The translations under genes and the position numbers were made by a program. A DNA stretch of 64,000 nt from Streptomyces atratus (GTDB lineage: Bacteria > Actinomycetota > Actinomycetes > Streptomycetales > Streptomycetaceae): positions 62,001 through 126,000 of the forward strand of contig NZ_FPJO01000007.1 of the NCBI RefSeq assembly GCF_900119365.1, given 5' to 3'. A model generated the notes under the pieces. It saw nothing but the letters and a program-made list of their open reading frames with translations. It was not told where the DNA came from and searched no databases. This document shows, piece after piece, positions 48,855 through 59,733 of this stretch (positions within the stretch are counted from its first letter, which is position 1; every line of letters begins with the position of its first letter).

Positions 48855-50519
48855 CTACCTCACGAACACTCCCGCCTGGCTCGCCAGGTCCAGGAAGTAC
48901 TGCGGGGCCAGGCCCAGCACCAGCGTGACCGCGACACCGACCGCGATCGTCGTCATCGTCAGCGGGGACGGGACGGCGACCGTGGGGCCGTCCGCCTTCG
49001 GCTCGCTGAAGAACATCAGCACGATGACCCGGATGTAGAAGAACGCGGCGATCGCCGAGGAGATCACACCGACCACGACCAGTCCGCCCGCGCCGCCGTC
49101 GGCCGCGGCCTTGAAGACCGCGAACTTCCCGGAGAAGCCGGAGGTGAGCGGGATACCGGCGAAGGCCAGCAGGAACACCGCGAAGACCGCGGCGACCAGC
49201 GGCGAGCGCCGGCCGAGCCCGGCCCACTTCGACAGGTGTGTGGCCTCGCCGCCCGCGTCGCGCACCAGGGTGACGACGGCGAACGCGCCGACCGTCACGA
49301 AGGAGTACGCGCCCAGGTAGAAGAGGACCGACGAAATGCCGTCCGGGGTCGTCGCGATCACACCGGCGAGGATGAATCCGGCGTGGGCGATCGAGGAGTA
49401 GGCCAGCAGCCGCTTGATGTCGGTCTGGGTGATGGCGACGATCGCACCGCCCAGCATCGTGATGATCGCGACGGCCCACATGACCGGGCGCCAGTCCCAG
49501 GCGAGGCCCGGCAGCACCACGTACAGCAGGCGCAGCAGCGCGCCGAACGCGGCGACCTTGGTGGCCGCGGCCATGAAGCCGGTGACCGGGGTCGGGGCGC
49601 CCTGATAGACGTCCGGGGTCCACATGTGGAACGGGACGGCGCCGACCTTGAAGAGCAGGCCGGTCAGGACCATCGCGCCGCCGATCAGCAGCAGCGCGTC
49701 GTTGCCCATGGTGTCGGCGAGTGCCGGGTCGATCTGGGTGACGGAGCCGTCGACCACGTTCGCGATCGCCGCGTACGAGACGGAGCCCGCGTACCCGTAG
49801 AGCAGGGCGATCCCGAAGAGCAGGAACGCCGAGGAGAAGGCGCCGAGCAGGAAGTACTTCACCGCGGCCTCCTGCGACATCAGCCGCTTGCGGCGGGCGA
49901 CGGCGCACAGGAGGTAGAGCGGGAGGGAGAAGACCTCCAGGGCCACGAAGAGCGTCAGCAGATCGTTGGCCGCGGGGAAGACCAGCATGCCGGCCACCGA
50001 GAAGAGGACCAGCGGGAAGACCTCGGTGGTGGTGAATCCGGCCTTGACCGCCGCCTTCTCGCTGTCGCTGCCGGGGACCGAGGCCGCCTGGGCGGCGAAG
50101 GAGTCCACGTGCTTGCCGTGCGAGGCGGGGTCGAGCCGCCGCTCGGCGAAGGTGAAGACGGCGACCATCGAGGTCAGCAGGATGGTGCCCTGCAGGAACA
50201 GCGTCGGCCCGTCGATCGCGATGGCGCCCATCGCGGCGATGTGCGCCTTCGTCGTGCCGTATCCGCCGGCCGCCAGTCCGACGACCGCGGCGAACGCGGC
50301 GGCCAGCGCGACGACCGTGAGGAAGACCTGCGTGTAATAACGGGCCCGGCGCGGCACGAAGGCCTCGACGAGCACGCCGACCACGGCGACACCGATCACA
50401 ATGAGGACCGGGGCCAGCTGGGTGTACTCGATGACCGGGGCCTTGAACTTCTCGACCGGGGCGGCCGATGTCACCCCGCCCGCCATTGTCCACAGGCTGT
50501 GGACAGCTGTTGCGCTCAC
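48855..50519 (-). CDS. nuoN: NADH-quinone oxidoreductase subunit N
   Basis: A 554 aa, 14-helix antiporter-like subunit and the last gene of the complete complex I operon. Marks are FKVGAVPFHMWTPDVYQGAPTPV, YSSIAHAGFILAGVIA and IPLTSGFSGKFAVFKAA with the conserved Lys residues of the proton path. GTG start overlaps the nuoM stop (GTGA). An N-terminal extension of about 25 residues precedes the first helix. It is clearly distinct from the nuoN of the ten-gene cluster. Confidence 0.95.
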   Translation of the reverse strand: MSATAVHSLWTMAGGVTSAAPVEKFKAPVIEYTQLAPVLIVIGVAVVGVLVEAFVPRRARYYTQVFLTVVALAAAFAAVVGLAAGGYGTTKAHIAAMGAIAIDGPTLFLQGTILLTSMVAVFTFAERRLDPASHGKHVDSFAAQAASVPGSDSEKAAVKAGFTTTEVFPLVLFSVAGMLVFPAANDLLTLFVALEVFSLPLYLLCAVARRKRLMSQEAAVKYFLLGAFSSAFLLFGIALLYGYAGSVSYAAIANVVDGSVTQIDPALADTMGNDALLLIGGAMVLTGLLFKVGAVPFHMWTPDVYQGAPTPVTGFMAAATKVAAFGALLRLLYVVLPGLAWDWRPVMWAVAIITMLGGAIVAITQTDIKRLLAYSSIAHAGFILAGVIATTPDGISSVLFYLGAYSFVTVGAFAVVTLVRDAGGEATHLSKWAGLGRRSPLVAAVFAVFLLAFAGIPLTSGFSGKFAVFKAAADGGAGGLVVVGVISSAIAAFFYIRVIVLMFFSEPKADGPTVAVPSPLTMTTIAVGVAVTLVLGLAPQYFLDLASQAGVFVR

Positions 50520-52126
50520 TTGGCGGCCTCCACCTCAGGCTGGGGGTCCTTCTTCTGGACGTCCGACATGGTGTGCTGCACCGCCGGGTTGACGATCTCC
50601 GTCAGCGGCTTCGGATAGACACCCAGGAAGAGCAGCAGCGCGATCAGCGGGAGGACCACCACCAGCTCCCGGACCTTGAGGTCCGCCATGCCCTGGACCT
50701 CGGCCTTCACCGGGCCCGTCATCGTCCGCTGATAGAGGACGAGGACGTAGAGCGCGGCGAGCACGATGCCGGTCGTGGCGATGATGCCCGCCGCCGGGTA
50801 CGCGCTGAACGCGCCGACCAGGACCAGGAACTCGCTGACGAACGGGGCGAGTCCGGGCAGCGACAGGGTGGCCAGACCGCCGATCAGGAAGGTGCCGGCC
50901 AGGATCGGCGCCACCTTCTGCACCCCGCCGTAGTCGGCGATGAGCCGCGAACCGCGCCGGGTGATCAGGAAGCCCGCCACCAGCATCAGCGCGGCGGTCG
51001 AGATGCCGTGGTTGACCATGTAGAGCGTGGCACCGGACTGGCCCTGGCTGGTCATCGCGAAGATGCCCAGGACGATGAAGCCGAAGTGCGAGATCGACGC
51101 GTAGGCGATCAGGCGCTTGATGTCGCGCTGGCCGACGGCGAGCAGCGCCCCGTACACGATGCTGATCAGCGCCAGGACGACGATCACCGGCGTCGCCCAC
51201 TTGCTGGCCTCCGGGAAGAGCTGGAGGCAGAAGCGGAGCATCGCGAACGTGCCGACCTTGTCGACGACCGCGGTGATCAGGACGGCGACCGGGGAGGTCG
51301 CCTCGCCCATCGCGTTGGGCAGCCAGGTGTGCAGCGGCCACAGCGGGGCCTTCACCGCGAAGGCGAAGAAGAACCCGAGGAAGAGCCAGCGCTCCGTGCT
51401 GGTCGCCATGGAGAGCGAGCCGCTCGCGCGGGCCTCGGCGATCTCGGAGAGCGAGAACGTCCCCGCGACGACGTAGAGCCCGATCACGGCGGCCAGCATG
51501 ATGAGCCCGCCGACCAGGTTGTAGAGCAGGAACTTGACCGCGGCGTACGAGCGCTGCGCCGCCGCGTTCTCGTCGCTGCCGGTGTGGGCCCGGTCCCCGA
51601 AGCCGCCGATGAGGAAGTACATCGGGATGAGCATGGCTTCGAAGAGGATGTAGAAGAGGAAGACGTCGGTGGCCTCGAAGGAGAGGATCACCATCGCTTC
51701 GACCATCAGGATCAGGGCGAAGAAGCCCTGGGTCGGGCGCCATCGATACGGCTTCGTCTCGTTGGGGCCTCCCCTGCTCGAACTCTGTTGAGAGCTTGGG
51801 GAAGGGTCGGCGTCGTGCCAGCCGGCCAGGATGACGAAGGGGATCAGCAGGGCGGTGAGCGCCATGAGCGCCACCCCGATGCCGTCCACGCCCAGTTCGT
51901 ACCGGACGCCGAAGTCCTTGATCCAGGCGTGCGATTCAGTGAGTTGGTAGCGGTCGCCGCCGGGCTCGAAGCGGGCGAGCGCGATGCCCGCCAGCACGAG
52001 TGTGGCCAGCGAGAAGACCAGCGCCAGCCATTTGGCGGTGGTGCGCCGGGCGGCCGGGACGGCGGCGGTGGCGACCGCGCCGATCGCCGGGAGCGCCGCC
52101 GTCGCTGTCAGGAGGGGAAAGGACAT
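50516..52126 (-). CDS. nuoM: NADH-quinone oxidoreductase subunit M, with in-frame repeat insertion
   Basis: A 536 aa proton-pumping subunit. ILFEAMLIPMYFLIGGFGDR carries the TM5 Glu and AVKAPLWPLHTWLPNAMGEA the Lys region. Between GWHDADP and the next helix (RWRPTQGFFALILMVEAM) lies a Ser/Gln-rich insertion of roughly 15 residues, encoded by a palindromic element at 51768-51805, in a loop where it is probably tolerated. ATG start lies 5 bp downstream of the nuoL stop. Confidence 0.94.
   Translation of the reverse strand: MSFPLLTATAALPAIGAVATAAVPAARRTTAKWLALVFSLATLVLAGIALARFEPGGDRYQLTESHAWIKDFGVRYELGVDGIGVALMALTALLIPFVILAGWHDADPSPSSQQSSSRGGPNETKPYRWRPTQGFFALILMVEAMVILSFEATDVFLFYILFEAMLIPMYFLIGGFGDRAHTGSDENAAAQRSYAAVKFLLYNLVGGLIMLAAVIGLYVVAGTFSLSEIAEARASGSLSMATSTERWLFLGFFFAFAVKAPLWPLHTWLPNAMGEATSPVAVLITAVVDKVGTFAMLRFCLQLFPEASKWATPVIVVLALISIVYGALLAVGQRDIKRLIAYASISHFGFIVLGIFAMTSQGQSGATLYMVNHGISTAALMLVAGFLITRRGSRLIADYGGVQKVAPILAGTFLIGGLATLSLPGLAPFVSEFLVLVGAFSAYPAAGIIATTGIVLAALYVLVLYQRTMTGPVKAEVQGMADLKVRELVVVLPLIALLLFLGVYPKPLTEIVNPAVQHTMSDVQKKDPQPEVEAAK
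51768..51805. repeat. Short palindromic repeat element inside nuoM
   Basis: CCTCCCCTGCTC (51768-51779) and GAGCTTGGGGAAGG (51792-51805) form an imperfect inverted repeat around a 12 nt loop. The arrangement resembles a small palindrome I recall as common between Streptomyces genes; here it sits in frame inside a coding sequence. Confidence 0.7.
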
Positions 52127-52131
52127 GGTGA

Positions 52132-54027
52132 TCAGACCGCCCTCATCAGCAGGGTCGCGGCGATGAGAACCGCCGTACCGCCGAACATCGAGACCGCGTA
52201 GGTGCGGGCGTAGCCGTTCTGCAGCTTGCGCAGCCGGCCGGAGAGCCCGCCCATCGAGGCCGCCGTGCCGTTGACGACGCCGTCGACCAGGGTGTGGTCG
52301 ACGTACACCAGGGAGCGGGTGAGGTGCTCGCCGCCGCGGACCAGGACCACGTGGTTGAAGTCGTCCTGGAGGAGGTCGCGGCGGGCGGCCCGGGTGAGCA
52401 GCGAGCCGCGCGGGGCGACGACCGGCACGGGCTTGCGTCCGTACATCGTCCAGGCGATGGCGACGCCGATGACGAGCACCACCATGGTGGCGGCGGTGAC
52501 CGTCGTGGCGCTGACCGGGGCGTGTCCGTGGCTGTGGCCGGTGACCGGCTCCAGCCAGTTCAGGAAGCGGTCGCCGATGGAGAAGAAGCCTCCGGCGAAG
52601 ACCGAGCCGAACGCGAGGATGATCATGGGGATGGTCATCGACTTCGGGGACTCGTGCGGATGCGGCTCATGGCCTTCCGCGTCGGGCTGCCAGCGCTTCT
52701 CGCCGAAGAACGTCAGCAGCATCACGCGCGTCATGTAGAACGCGGTGATCGCTGCGCCCAGCAGAGCCACCGAGCCGAGGATCCAGCCCTCGGTGCCGCC
52801 CTTGGCGAAGGCCGCCTCGATGATCTTGTCCTTGGAGAAGAAGCCGGACAGACCGGGGAAGCCGATGATCGCCAGATAGCCGAGGCCGAAAGTGATGAAG
52901 GTGACCGGCATGTACTTCCGCAGGCCGCCGTACTTCCGCATGTCGACCTCGTCGTTCATGCCGTGCATGACCGAGCCGGCGCCGAGGAAGAGCCCGGCCT
53001 TGAAGAAGCCGTGCGTCACCAGGTGCATGATCGCGAAGACATAGCCGATCGGGCCGAGCCCGGCGGCCAGGATCATGTAGCCGATCTGCGACATCGTCGA
53101 CCCGGCGAGGGCCTTCTTGATGTCGTCCTTCGCACAACCGACGATCGCACCGAAGAGCAGCGTGACCGCTCCGACGACCACGACGACCAGCTGTGCGTCC
53201 GGTGCTGCGTTGAAGATCGCGCCGGACCTGACGATGAGGTACACACCCGCGGTCACCATGGTCGCGGCGTGGATGAGGGCCGAGACCGGGGTCGGGCCCT
53301 CCATCGCGTCACCGAGCCAGGACTGCAGCGGCACCTGGGCCGACTTGCCGCAGGCCGCGAGCAGCAGCATCAGGCCGATCGCCGTCAGCTTGCCCTCGCT
53401 CGTCTCCCCTGTGGCTTCGAGGACCGGGCCGAAGGCGAAGGTGCCGAAGGTGGTGAACATCAGCATGATCGCGATCGACAGGCCCATGTCGCCGACCCGG
53501 TTGACCAGGAATGCCTTCTTGGCGGCCGTGGCCGCGCTGGGCTTGTGCTGCCAGAAGCCGATGAGCAGGTACGACGCCAGACCGACGCCCTCCCACCCGA
53601 CGTACAGCAGCAGGTAGTTGTCGGCAATGACCAGGATCAGCATCGCCGCGAGAAACAGGTTCAGATAGCCGAAGAAGCGGCGCCGGCGCTCGTCGTGCTC
53701 CATGTAGCCGATCGAGTAGATGTGGATCAGGGTGCCCACACCGGTGATCAGCAGCACGAACGTCATCGACAACTGGTCGAGCTGGAAGGCCACATCGGCC
53801 TGGAAGCCCTCGACCGGAATCCAGCTGAACAGCTTCTGGTGCAGCGTCCGGTCCTCCGCGCCCTTCCCCAGCATGTCGAGGAAGAGCACGACACCGATGA
53901 CGAACGACACGGCGGCCAGCAGGGTGCCGAGCCAGTGTCCGGCCCGGTCCAGCCGTCGGCCGCCGCAGAGCAGGACCGCCGCTCCGAGCAGAGGCGCCGC
54001 GACGAGCAGCGCGATCAGGTTCTCCAC
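52132..54027 (-). CDS. nuoL: NADH-quinone oxidoreductase subunit L
   Basis: A 631 aa NuoL, the distal proton pump with the long lateral helix at its C-terminus. Family marks are [50 protein letters not shown] and MTLGMND-type helices around [21 protein letters not shown]. The GTG start has AAGGGGA about 10 bp upstream, a proper site of its own, as there is a 14 bp gap after nuoK, one of the few gaps in the operon. Confidence 0.95.
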   Translation of the reverse strand: MENLIALLVAAPLLGAAVLLCGGRRLDRAGHWLGTLLAAVSFVIGVVLFLDMLGKGAEDRTLHQKLFSWIPVEGFQADVAFQLDQLSMTFVLLITGVGTLIHIYSIGYMEHDERRRRFFGYLNLFLAAMLILVIADNYLLLYVGWEGVGLASYLLIGFWQHKPSAATAAKKAFLVNRVGDMGLSIAIMLMFTTFGTFAFGPVLEATGETSEGKLTAIGLMLLLAACGKSAQVPLQSWLGDAMEGPTPVSALIHAATMVTAGVYLIVRSGAIFNAAPDAQLVVVVVGAVTLLFGAIVGCAKDDIKKALAGSTMSQIGYMILAAGLGPIGYVFAIMHLVTHGFFKAGLFLGAGSVMHGMNDEVDMRKYGGLRKYMPVTFITFGLGYLAIIGFPGLSGFFSKDKIIEAAFAKGGTEGWILGSVALLGAAITAFYMTRVMLLTFFGEKRWQPDAEGHEPHPHESPKSMTIPMIILAFGSVFAGGFFSIGDRFLNWLEPVTGHSHGHAPVSATTVTAATMVVLVIGVAIAWTMYGRKPVPVVAPRGSLLTRAARRDLLQDDFNHVVLVRGGEHLTRSLVYVDHTLVDGVVNGTAASMGGLSGRLRKLQNGYARTYAVSMFGGTAVLIAATLLMRAV

Positions 54028-54041
54028 GATTCAACGTCCCC

Positions 54042-54341
54042 TTACAGCTTCATCAGGCTGGCGTCGTCGACCGAGGCCGAGTGGCGGGAACGGAACACCG
54101 ACACGATGATCGCGAGCCCGACCACGACCTCGGCGGCGGCGACGACCATCGTGAAGAAGGCGATGATCTGGCCGTCGAGATTGCCGTGCATACGGGAGAA
54201 GGTCACGAACGCGAGGTTGCAGGCGTTGAGCATCAGCTCCACGCACATGAACACCACGATCGCGTTCCGCCGGATCAGCACCCCGGCCGCACCGATGGTG
54301 AACAGCAGGGCTGCGAGATAGAGGTAGTAGACCGGATTCAC
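54042..54341 (-). CDS. nuoK: NADH-quinone oxidoreductase subunit K
   Basis: A 99 aa three-helix subunit of standard length. [25 protein letters not shown] carries the TM2 Glu and [15 protein letters not shown] the TM3 Glu, both essential for proton transfer. GTG start overlaps the nuoJ stop (GTGA). Confidence 0.95.
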   Translation of the reverse strand: MNPVYYLYLAALLFTIGAAGVLIRRNAIVVFMCVELMLNACNLAFVTFSRMHGNLDGQIIAFFTMVVAAAEVVVGLAIIVSVFRSRHSASVDDASLMKL

Positions 54342-55165
54342 TTGGCGACCTCCTCTTCTTCGTTGTCACGGCCGAGCCGCTCCTCGGAGCGCTGTTCCAG
54401 CGCCTTGAGCTGCTCCAGCGACTCGTTCGACACATCGCGGATCTGGCCGCGCTTGCGCAGCGTCTGCATGACGGTGAGCTCGGAGGGCGTGCCGTCCGGG
54501 AGCAGACCCGGGATGTCCACGGCGTTGTGCCGGGCGTAGACGCCGGGGGCGGGCAGCGGCGGCAGCTGCTTTCCGCGTACGCGCTCCTCGGACATCTCCC
54601 GCTGGTTCTTGGCCCGTTCGGTGCGCTCCCGGTGGGTGAGCACCATCGCGCCGACCGTCGCCGTGATCAGCAGGGCGCCGGTGATCTCGAAGGCGAAGAC
54701 GTACTTGGTGAAGATGAGGCTGGCCAGCCCCTCGACGTTCCCGCCGTGCTCGGCGTTGGCGGTGCCGAGTCCGTTGAAGCTGTTCAGGGAGGCGTTGCCG
54801 ATGCCGGCAATGAGCAGGACGCCGAAGCCGAGCCCGCAGCCCGCGGCCAGCCAGCGCTGCCCCTTCAGGGTCTCCTTCAGCGAGTCGGCCGCGGTGACAC
54901 CGACGAGCATGACCACGAAGAGGAACAGCATCATGATCGCGCCGGTGTAGACGACGATCTGGACGATGCCCAGGAAGTAGGCGCCGTTGGCGAGGTAGAA
55001 CACCGCGAGGACGATCATGGTCCCGGCGAGGCTCAGCGCGCTGTGCACAGCCTTCTTCATCAGTACGGTGGACAGTGCGCCGATCACGGCGACGATCCCG
55101 AGCACCCAGAACTGGACGGCCTCACCGGTCGAGGTCTGGGAGGCCGCGGCGGCCAGGGCGGTCAT
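54338..55165 (-). CDS. nuoJ: NADH-quinone oxidoreductase subunit J
   Basis: A 275 aa NuoJ. Five helices occupy residues 18-185, including [27 protein letters not shown] (TM3 region). A hydrophilic C-terminal tail of about 90 residues ([35 protein letters not shown] and a charged helix) follows, typical of actinobacterial NuoJ and absent in the paralogue of the ten-gene cluster. ATG overlaps the nuoI stop. Confidence 0.95.
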   Translation of the reverse strand: MTALAAAASQTSTGEAVQFWVLGIVAVIGALSTVLMKKAVHSALSLAGTMIVLAVFYLANGAYFLGIVQIVVYTGAIMMLFLFVVMLVGVTAADSLKETLKGQRWLAAGCGLGFGVLLIAGIGNASLNSFNGLGTANAEHGGNVEGLASLIFTKYVFAFEITGALLITATVGAMVLTHRERTERAKNQREMSEERVRGKQLPPLPAPGVYARHNAVDIPGLLPDGTPSELTVMQTLRKRGQIRDVSNESLEQLKALEQRSEERLGRDNEEEEVAK

Positions 55166-55809
55166 GCGCCCACCTCCTGCGCCGAGCCGTTGTTCTCGTG
55201 GTGCGCGTCGTCCGGCTTCTCGCCCTTGGAGACGGCGACCTGACGCTCCGTACCGGGCGCGGCCTCGGTGACCAGACCCCGGTAGTAGTCCTGTTCGTCC
55301 ATCCCCGGGAAGATCGCGTGCGGGGTGTCGACCATGCCTTCCTCCAGGCCCGCGAGCAGCTCGTCCTTGGTGTAGATGAGGCTCTCGCGGGTGGTGTTGG
55401 CGAGCTCGAACTCATTGGTCATCGTCAGCGCCCGGGTCGGGCAGGCCTCGATGCACAGTCCGCAGAGAATGCAGCGCGCGTAATTGATCTGGTAGACGCG
55501 GCCGTAGCGCTCACCCGGGGAGTAGCGCTCCTCGTCGGTGTTGTCCGCGCCCTCGACGTAGATCGCGTCCGCCGGGCAGGCCCAGGCGCACAGCTCGCAG
55601 CCGATGCACTTCTCCAGACCGTCGGGGTGGCGGTTGAGCTGGTGCCGGCCGTGGAAGCGCGGCGCCGTCACCTTCGGCGTTTCCGGATACTGCTCGGTCA
55701 GCCGCTTCTTGAACATGGCCTTGAAGGTCACGCCGAAGCCGGCGACGGGGTTCTGGAACTTCTCCTCCGAGGATCCCGAGGATCCCGAGGACTCCGATGA
55801 CTCAGACAC
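55162..55809 (-). CDS. nuoI: NADH-quinone oxidoreductase subunit I, 2x[4Fe-4S]
   Basis: A 215 aa ferredoxin-like subunit with two complete cluster motifs, [12 protein letters not shown] and [15 protein letters not shown] 55809 is the best start: GGAGG (55816-55820) lies 6 bp upstream and the GTG overlaps the nuoH stop by 8 bp; the frame is open seven codons further. The first residues are Ser-rich ([15 protein letters not shown]), encoded in part by a repeated GAGGATCCC. The C-terminus is hydrophilic and disordered-looking. Confidence 0.94.
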   Translation of the reverse strand: MSESSESSGSSGSSEEKFQNPVAGFGVTFKAMFKKRLTEQYPETPKVTAPRFHGRHQLNRHPDGLEKCIGCELCAWACPADAIYVEGADNTDEERYSPGERYGRVYQINYARCILCGLCIEACPTRALTMTNEFELANTTRESLIYTKDELLAGLEEGMVDTPHAIFPGMDEQDYYRGLVTEAAPGTERQVAVSKGEKPDDAHHENNGSAQEVGA

Positions 55810-57205
55810 CGTCGGCCTCCTTTCCGTCACTCACATGTTCGTCACTCTGAGTATCCGACCCGCCACTGACAACGAGCTCCCGCTCGCCCCGCGGCCTGCG
55901 GCGCGGCACCGGCGGCAGGGTCTGTCCGGGCAGCGGCGGCACCGGGAACCCGCCCGCCATCGGGTCGAACGCCGGCCCCGGTCCGGCCTCCGCCTCGGCG
56001 GCCCGGCCCTTCTTGTCGCGGAAGATGTCGGCGACGAAGGAGATCAGCAGGATCGCGATCACGGCCCCGGCCACGTACAGCACGATCTTCGTGAAGTCGT
56101 AGCCCTCGTTGCGCAGCGCCCGTACCGTCGCGACCAGCATCAGCCAGACCACGGAGACCGGGATCAGGACCTTCCAGCCGAGCTTCATCAGCTGGTCGTA
56201 GCGGACCCGGGGCAGGGTGCCGCGCAGCCAGATGAAGAAGAACAGCAGCAGCTGGACCTTGATGACGAACCAGAGCATCGGCCACCAGCCGTGGTTCGCG
56301 CCCTCCCAGAAGGTGCTGATCGGCCACGGGGCCCGCCAGCCGCCCAGGAACAGGGTCGTGGAGACCGCGGAGACGGTGACCATGTTGACGTACTCGGCGA
56401 GCATGAACATCGCGAACTTGATCGACGAGTACTCGGTGTTGAAGCCGCCGACCAGGTCGCCCTCGGACTCCGGCATGTCGAACGGGGCGCGGTTGGTCTC
56501 GCCGACCATCGTGACGATGTAGATGATGAAGGAGACCGGCAGCAGGATGATGAACCAGCGGTCCTGCTGCGCCTCCACGATCTTCGAGGTCGACATCGAC
56601 CCGGAGTAGAGGAAGACCGAGGCGAACGCGGCGCCCATCGCGATCTCGTAGCTGATCATCTGCGCGCAGGAGCGCAGACCGCCGAGGAGCGGGTACGTCG
56701 ACCCTGACGACCAGCCGGCCAGCACGATGCCGTAGATCCCGACCGAGGCGACCGCGAGGATGTAGAGCATCGCGATCGGCAGGTCGGTGAGCTGCATCGT
56801 GGTGCGGTGCCCGAAGATCGAGACCTCGTTGCCGGACGGGCCGAACGGGATCACCGCGATCGCCATGAACGCCGGGATGGCGGCGACGATCGGGGCGAGC
56901 ACGTACACGACTTTGTCGGCCCGCCTGACGACGACGTCCTCCTTCAGCATCAGCTTGATGCCGTCGGCGAGCGACTGGAGCATGCCCCAGGGGCCGTGCC
57001 GGTTGGGGCCGATGCGCAGCTGCATCCAGGCGACGACCTTGCGCTCCCACACGATGGAGAAGAGCACGGTCACCATCAGGAAGGCGAAGCAGAACACCGC
57101 CTTGATGACGACGAGCCACCACGGGTCGGTGCCGAACATCGACAGGTCCTCGGCGGCGAGCACGGCGCTGTGCGGTGCCGCGGCCAGTTGAGCGAAGGCA
57201 CTCAC
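55802..57205 (-). CDS. nuoH: NADH-quinone oxidoreductase subunit H
   Basis: A 467 aa NuoH, which lines the quinone entry channel. Marks are [61 protein letters not shown] and [22 protein letters not shown]. After the last helix there is a Pro/Arg-rich C-terminal extension of about 70 residues ([15 protein letters not shown]) not present in the shorter paralogue. GTG start overlaps the nuoG stop (GTGA). Confidence 0.95.
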   Translation of the reverse strand: MSAFAQLAAAPHSAVLAAEDLSMFGTDPWWLVVIKAVFCFAFLMVTVLFSIVWERKVVAWMQLRIGPNRHGPWGMLQSLADGIKLMLKEDVVVRRADKVVYVLAPIVAAIPAFMAIAVIPFGPSGNEVSIFGHRTTMQLTDLPIAMLYILAVASVGIYGIVLAGWSSGSTYPLLGGLRSCAQMISYEIAMGAAFASVFLYSGSMSTSKIVEAQQDRWFIILLPVSFIIYIVTMVGETNRAPFDMPESEGDLVGGFNTEYSSIKFAMFMLAEYVNMVTVSAVSTTLFLGGWRAPWPISTFWEGANHGWWPMLWFVIKVQLLLFFFIWLRGTLPRVRYDQLMKLGWKVLIPVSVVWLMLVATVRALRNEGYDFTKIVLYVAGAVIAILLISFVADIFRDKKGRAAEAEAGPGPAFDPMAGGFPVPPLPGQTLPPVPRRRPRGERELVVSGGSDTQSDEHVSDGKEADGV

Positions 57206-59733
57206 GCCCCCACCTCCGGTGTGACGTCGGGAGTGCCCGGTGCGGCGGGGCCGATCCGGACCAGACCGCCGGGCCGGGCGCCGGTGTCGGCCGGGACGCC
57301 CCGCCCGACGGAGTTCAGGGGCACCCAGACCACCCGGTCCGGCATGTCGGTGACCTTCAACGGGAATGCGACGCTGCCCGCCGGGCCGGTGACGGCCAGC
57401 AGATCGCCGTCCTTCACGCCCGTCTCGGCCGCGGTGGCCGCGGACAGCCGGGCGACCGCGGCGTGCCGGGTGCCGGCCAGCGCCTCGTCGCCCTCCTGGA
57501 GCCGGCCCAGGTCGAGCAGCATCCGGTGGCCCGCGAGGATGGCCTCGCCGTCGCCGGGCCTGGGCAGCGGCTGCGGCGGCTCGTTCGGTTCGGTGGCGCG
57601 CGCCCCGCTCCAGCCGCCGAGCCGGTCCAGCTCACGGCGTACGGACTTCAGGTCCGGCAGCGCGAAGCGGCCGGGTCCCTCGGCGCCCGCGGTGCGGGCC
57701 ATCGCGTCGGCCAGCATGTGCAGCACCCGGGCATCGCCCGACGCGAGCGTGCGCGTCATCTGCTCGGGCTTCAGCGCCGCCTCGAACATCCGCGCCCTGC
57801 CCTCCCAGTTGAGGAAGGTGCCGGACTTCTCGGCCACCGCGGCGACCGGGAAGACCACATCCGCGCGCTCGGTGACCTCGCTCGGCCGCAGCTCCAGCGA
57901 GACGAGGAAGCCGACCTGGTCCAGGGCCTCCAGGGCCCGCGCCGGGTCCGGAAGGTCCACGACCTCGACCCCGGCGACGACCAGCGCGCCCAGCTCGCCG
58001 GTGGCCGCGGCCTCGACGATCTGGCCGGTGTCGCGGCCGAAGCGGGACGGAAGTTCGGCGACGCCCCAGACGGCCGCCACCTCGTCCCTGGCCCGTGGGT
58101 CGGTCGCCGGACGGCCGCCGGGCAGCAGCGACGGGAGCGCGCCCGCCTCCACCGCGCCGCGCTCGCCGGCCCGGCGCGGGATCCACACCAGCGCGGCCCC
58201 CGTCGCGGTGGCCGTCCGTACCGCGGCGGTGAGCCCGCCCGGCACCGCGGCCAGCCGCTCGCCGACCACGATCACGGCGCCCTCGCCGCGCAGCGCCTCG
58301 GCCGCCGCGGCTCCGTCGCCGTCGAGCCCGACACCGCCCGCGATGGCGTCCAGCCACTCGGTCTCGGTGCCGGGGGCGGCGGGAAGCAGCGTGCCGCCCG
58401 CCTTGTCCAGGCCGCGGGTGGCGTGCGAGGCGATGGCGTAGGTGCGCTGTCCGTGCTTGCGGTTGGCCTTGCGCAGCCGCAGGAAGACGCCGGGCGCCTC
58501 CTCCTCCGACTCGAACCCGACGAGCAGCACCGCGGGGGCCTTCTCCAGCGAGGTGTACGTGACCCCCGCCCCGTCCAGGTCCCGGCCGCGCCCGGCGACG
58601 CGGGCGGCCAGGAAGTCGGCCTCCTCGCCGCTGTGGACCCGGGCCCGGAAGTCGATGTCGTTGGTGTCCAGCGCGACCCGGGCGAACTTGCTGTACGCGT
58701 AGGCGTCCTCGACGGTCAGCCGGCCGCCGGTGAGCACGCCGGTCCGGCCGCGCGCGGCGGAGAGACCGGCGGCCGCGGCGGCCAGCGCCTCGGGCCAGCT
58801 CGCCGGTTCCAGGACGCCGTCCGCGTTGCGCACCAGCGGGGTGGTGAGCCGGTCCCTCTGCTGCGCGTAGCGGAAGCCGAAGCGGCCCTTGTCGCAGACC
58901 CACTCCTCGTTGACCTCGGGGTCGTTGGCGGCGAGCCGCCGCATGACCTTGCCGCGCCGGTGGTCGGTGCGGGTCGCGCAGCCGCCCGCGCAGTGCTCGC
59001 AGACCGACGGCGAGGACACCAGGTCGAAGGGGCGGGAGCGGAATCGGTACGCCGCCGAGGTCAGCGCCCCGACCGGGCAGATCTGGATGGTGTTCCCGGA
59101 GAAGTACGACTCGAACGGGTCACCCTCGCCGGTACCGACCTGCTGGAGCGCGCCGCGCTCGATCAGCTCGATCATCGGGTCGCCCGCCACCTGGTTGGAG
59201 AACCGGGTGCAGCGCGCGCAGAGCACGCACCGCTCGCGGTCCAGCAGCACCTGGGTGGAGATCGGGACGGGCTTCTCGTACGTGCGCTTCTTGCCGTCGA
59301 AGCGGGAGTCCGCGTCGCCGTGCGACATCGCCTGGTTCTGCAGCGGGCACTCGCCGCCCTTGTCGCAGACCGGGCAGTCCAGCGGGTGGTTGATGAGCAG
59401 CAGCTCCATCACACCCTTCTGGGCCTTCTCGGCGACCGGCGAGGTGAGCTGCGACTTCACCACCATGCCGTCGGTGCAGGTGATGGTGCAGGACGCCATC
59501 GGCTTGCGCTGGCCCTCGACCTCGACGATGCACTGGCGGCAGGCGCCGACCGGGTCGAGGAGCGGGTGGTCGCAGAAGCGCGGGATCTCGATGCCGAGGA
59601 GTTCGGCGGCCCGGATGACCAGGGTGCCCTTGGGCACGCTGATCTCGATGCCGTCGATGGTCAGCGTGACCAGGTCCTCGGGCGGGATGGCCGCCTCGCC
59701 GCCCCCGGAGGGCGCACTCGTGGTGACTGTCAT
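57202..59733 (-). CDS. nuoG: NADH-quinone oxidoreductase subunit G
   Basis: An 843 aa large iron-sulfur subunit. The N-terminal [2Fe-2S] ferredoxin domain is [22 protein letters not shown]. Further clusters are in [47 protein letters not shown] and [22 protein letters not shown], and the rest is a molybdopterin-oxidoreductase-like domain without cofactor. ATG 59733 overlaps the nuoF stop (ATGA). Much longer upstream frame has no homology. Confidence 0.95.
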   Translation of the reverse strand: MTVTTSAPSGGGEAAIPPEDLVTLTIDGIEISVPKGTLVIRAAELLGIEIPRFCDHPLLDPVGACRQCIVEVEGQRKPMASCTITCTDGMVVKSQLTSPVAEKAQKGVMELLLINHPLDCPVCDKGGECPLQNQAMSHGDADSRFDGKKRTYEKPVPISTQVLLDRERCVLCARCTRFSNQVAGDPMIELIERGALQQVGTGEGDPFESYFSGNTIQICPVGALTSAAYRFRSRPFDLVSSPSVCEHCAGGCATRTDHRRGKVMRRLAANDPEVNEEWVCDKGRFGFRYAQQRDRLTTPLVRNADGVLEPASWPEALAAAAAGLSAARGRTGVLTGGRLTVEDAYAYSKFARVALDTNDIDFRARVHSGEEADFLAARVAGRGRDLDGAGVTYTSLEKAPAVLLVGFESEEEAPGVFLRLRKANRKHGQRTYAIASHATRGLDKAGGTLLPAAPGTETEWLDAIAGGVGLDGDGAAAAEALRGEGAVIVVGERLAAVPGGLTAAVRTATATGAALVWIPRRAGERGAVEAGALPSLLPGGRPATDPRARDEVAAVWGVAELPSRFGRDTGQIVEAAATGELGALVVAGVEVVDLPDPARALEALDQVGFLVSLELRPSEVTERADVVFPVAAVAEKSGTFLNWEGRARMFEAALKPEQMTRTLASGDARVLHMLADAMARTAGAEGPGRFALPDLKSVRRELDRLGGWSGARATEPNEPPQPLPRPGDGEAILAGHRMLLDLGRLQEGDEALAGTRHAAVARLSAATAAETGVKDGDLLAVTGPAGSVAFPLKVTDMPDRVVWVPLNSVGRGVPADTGARPGGLVRIGPAAPGTPDVTPEVGA

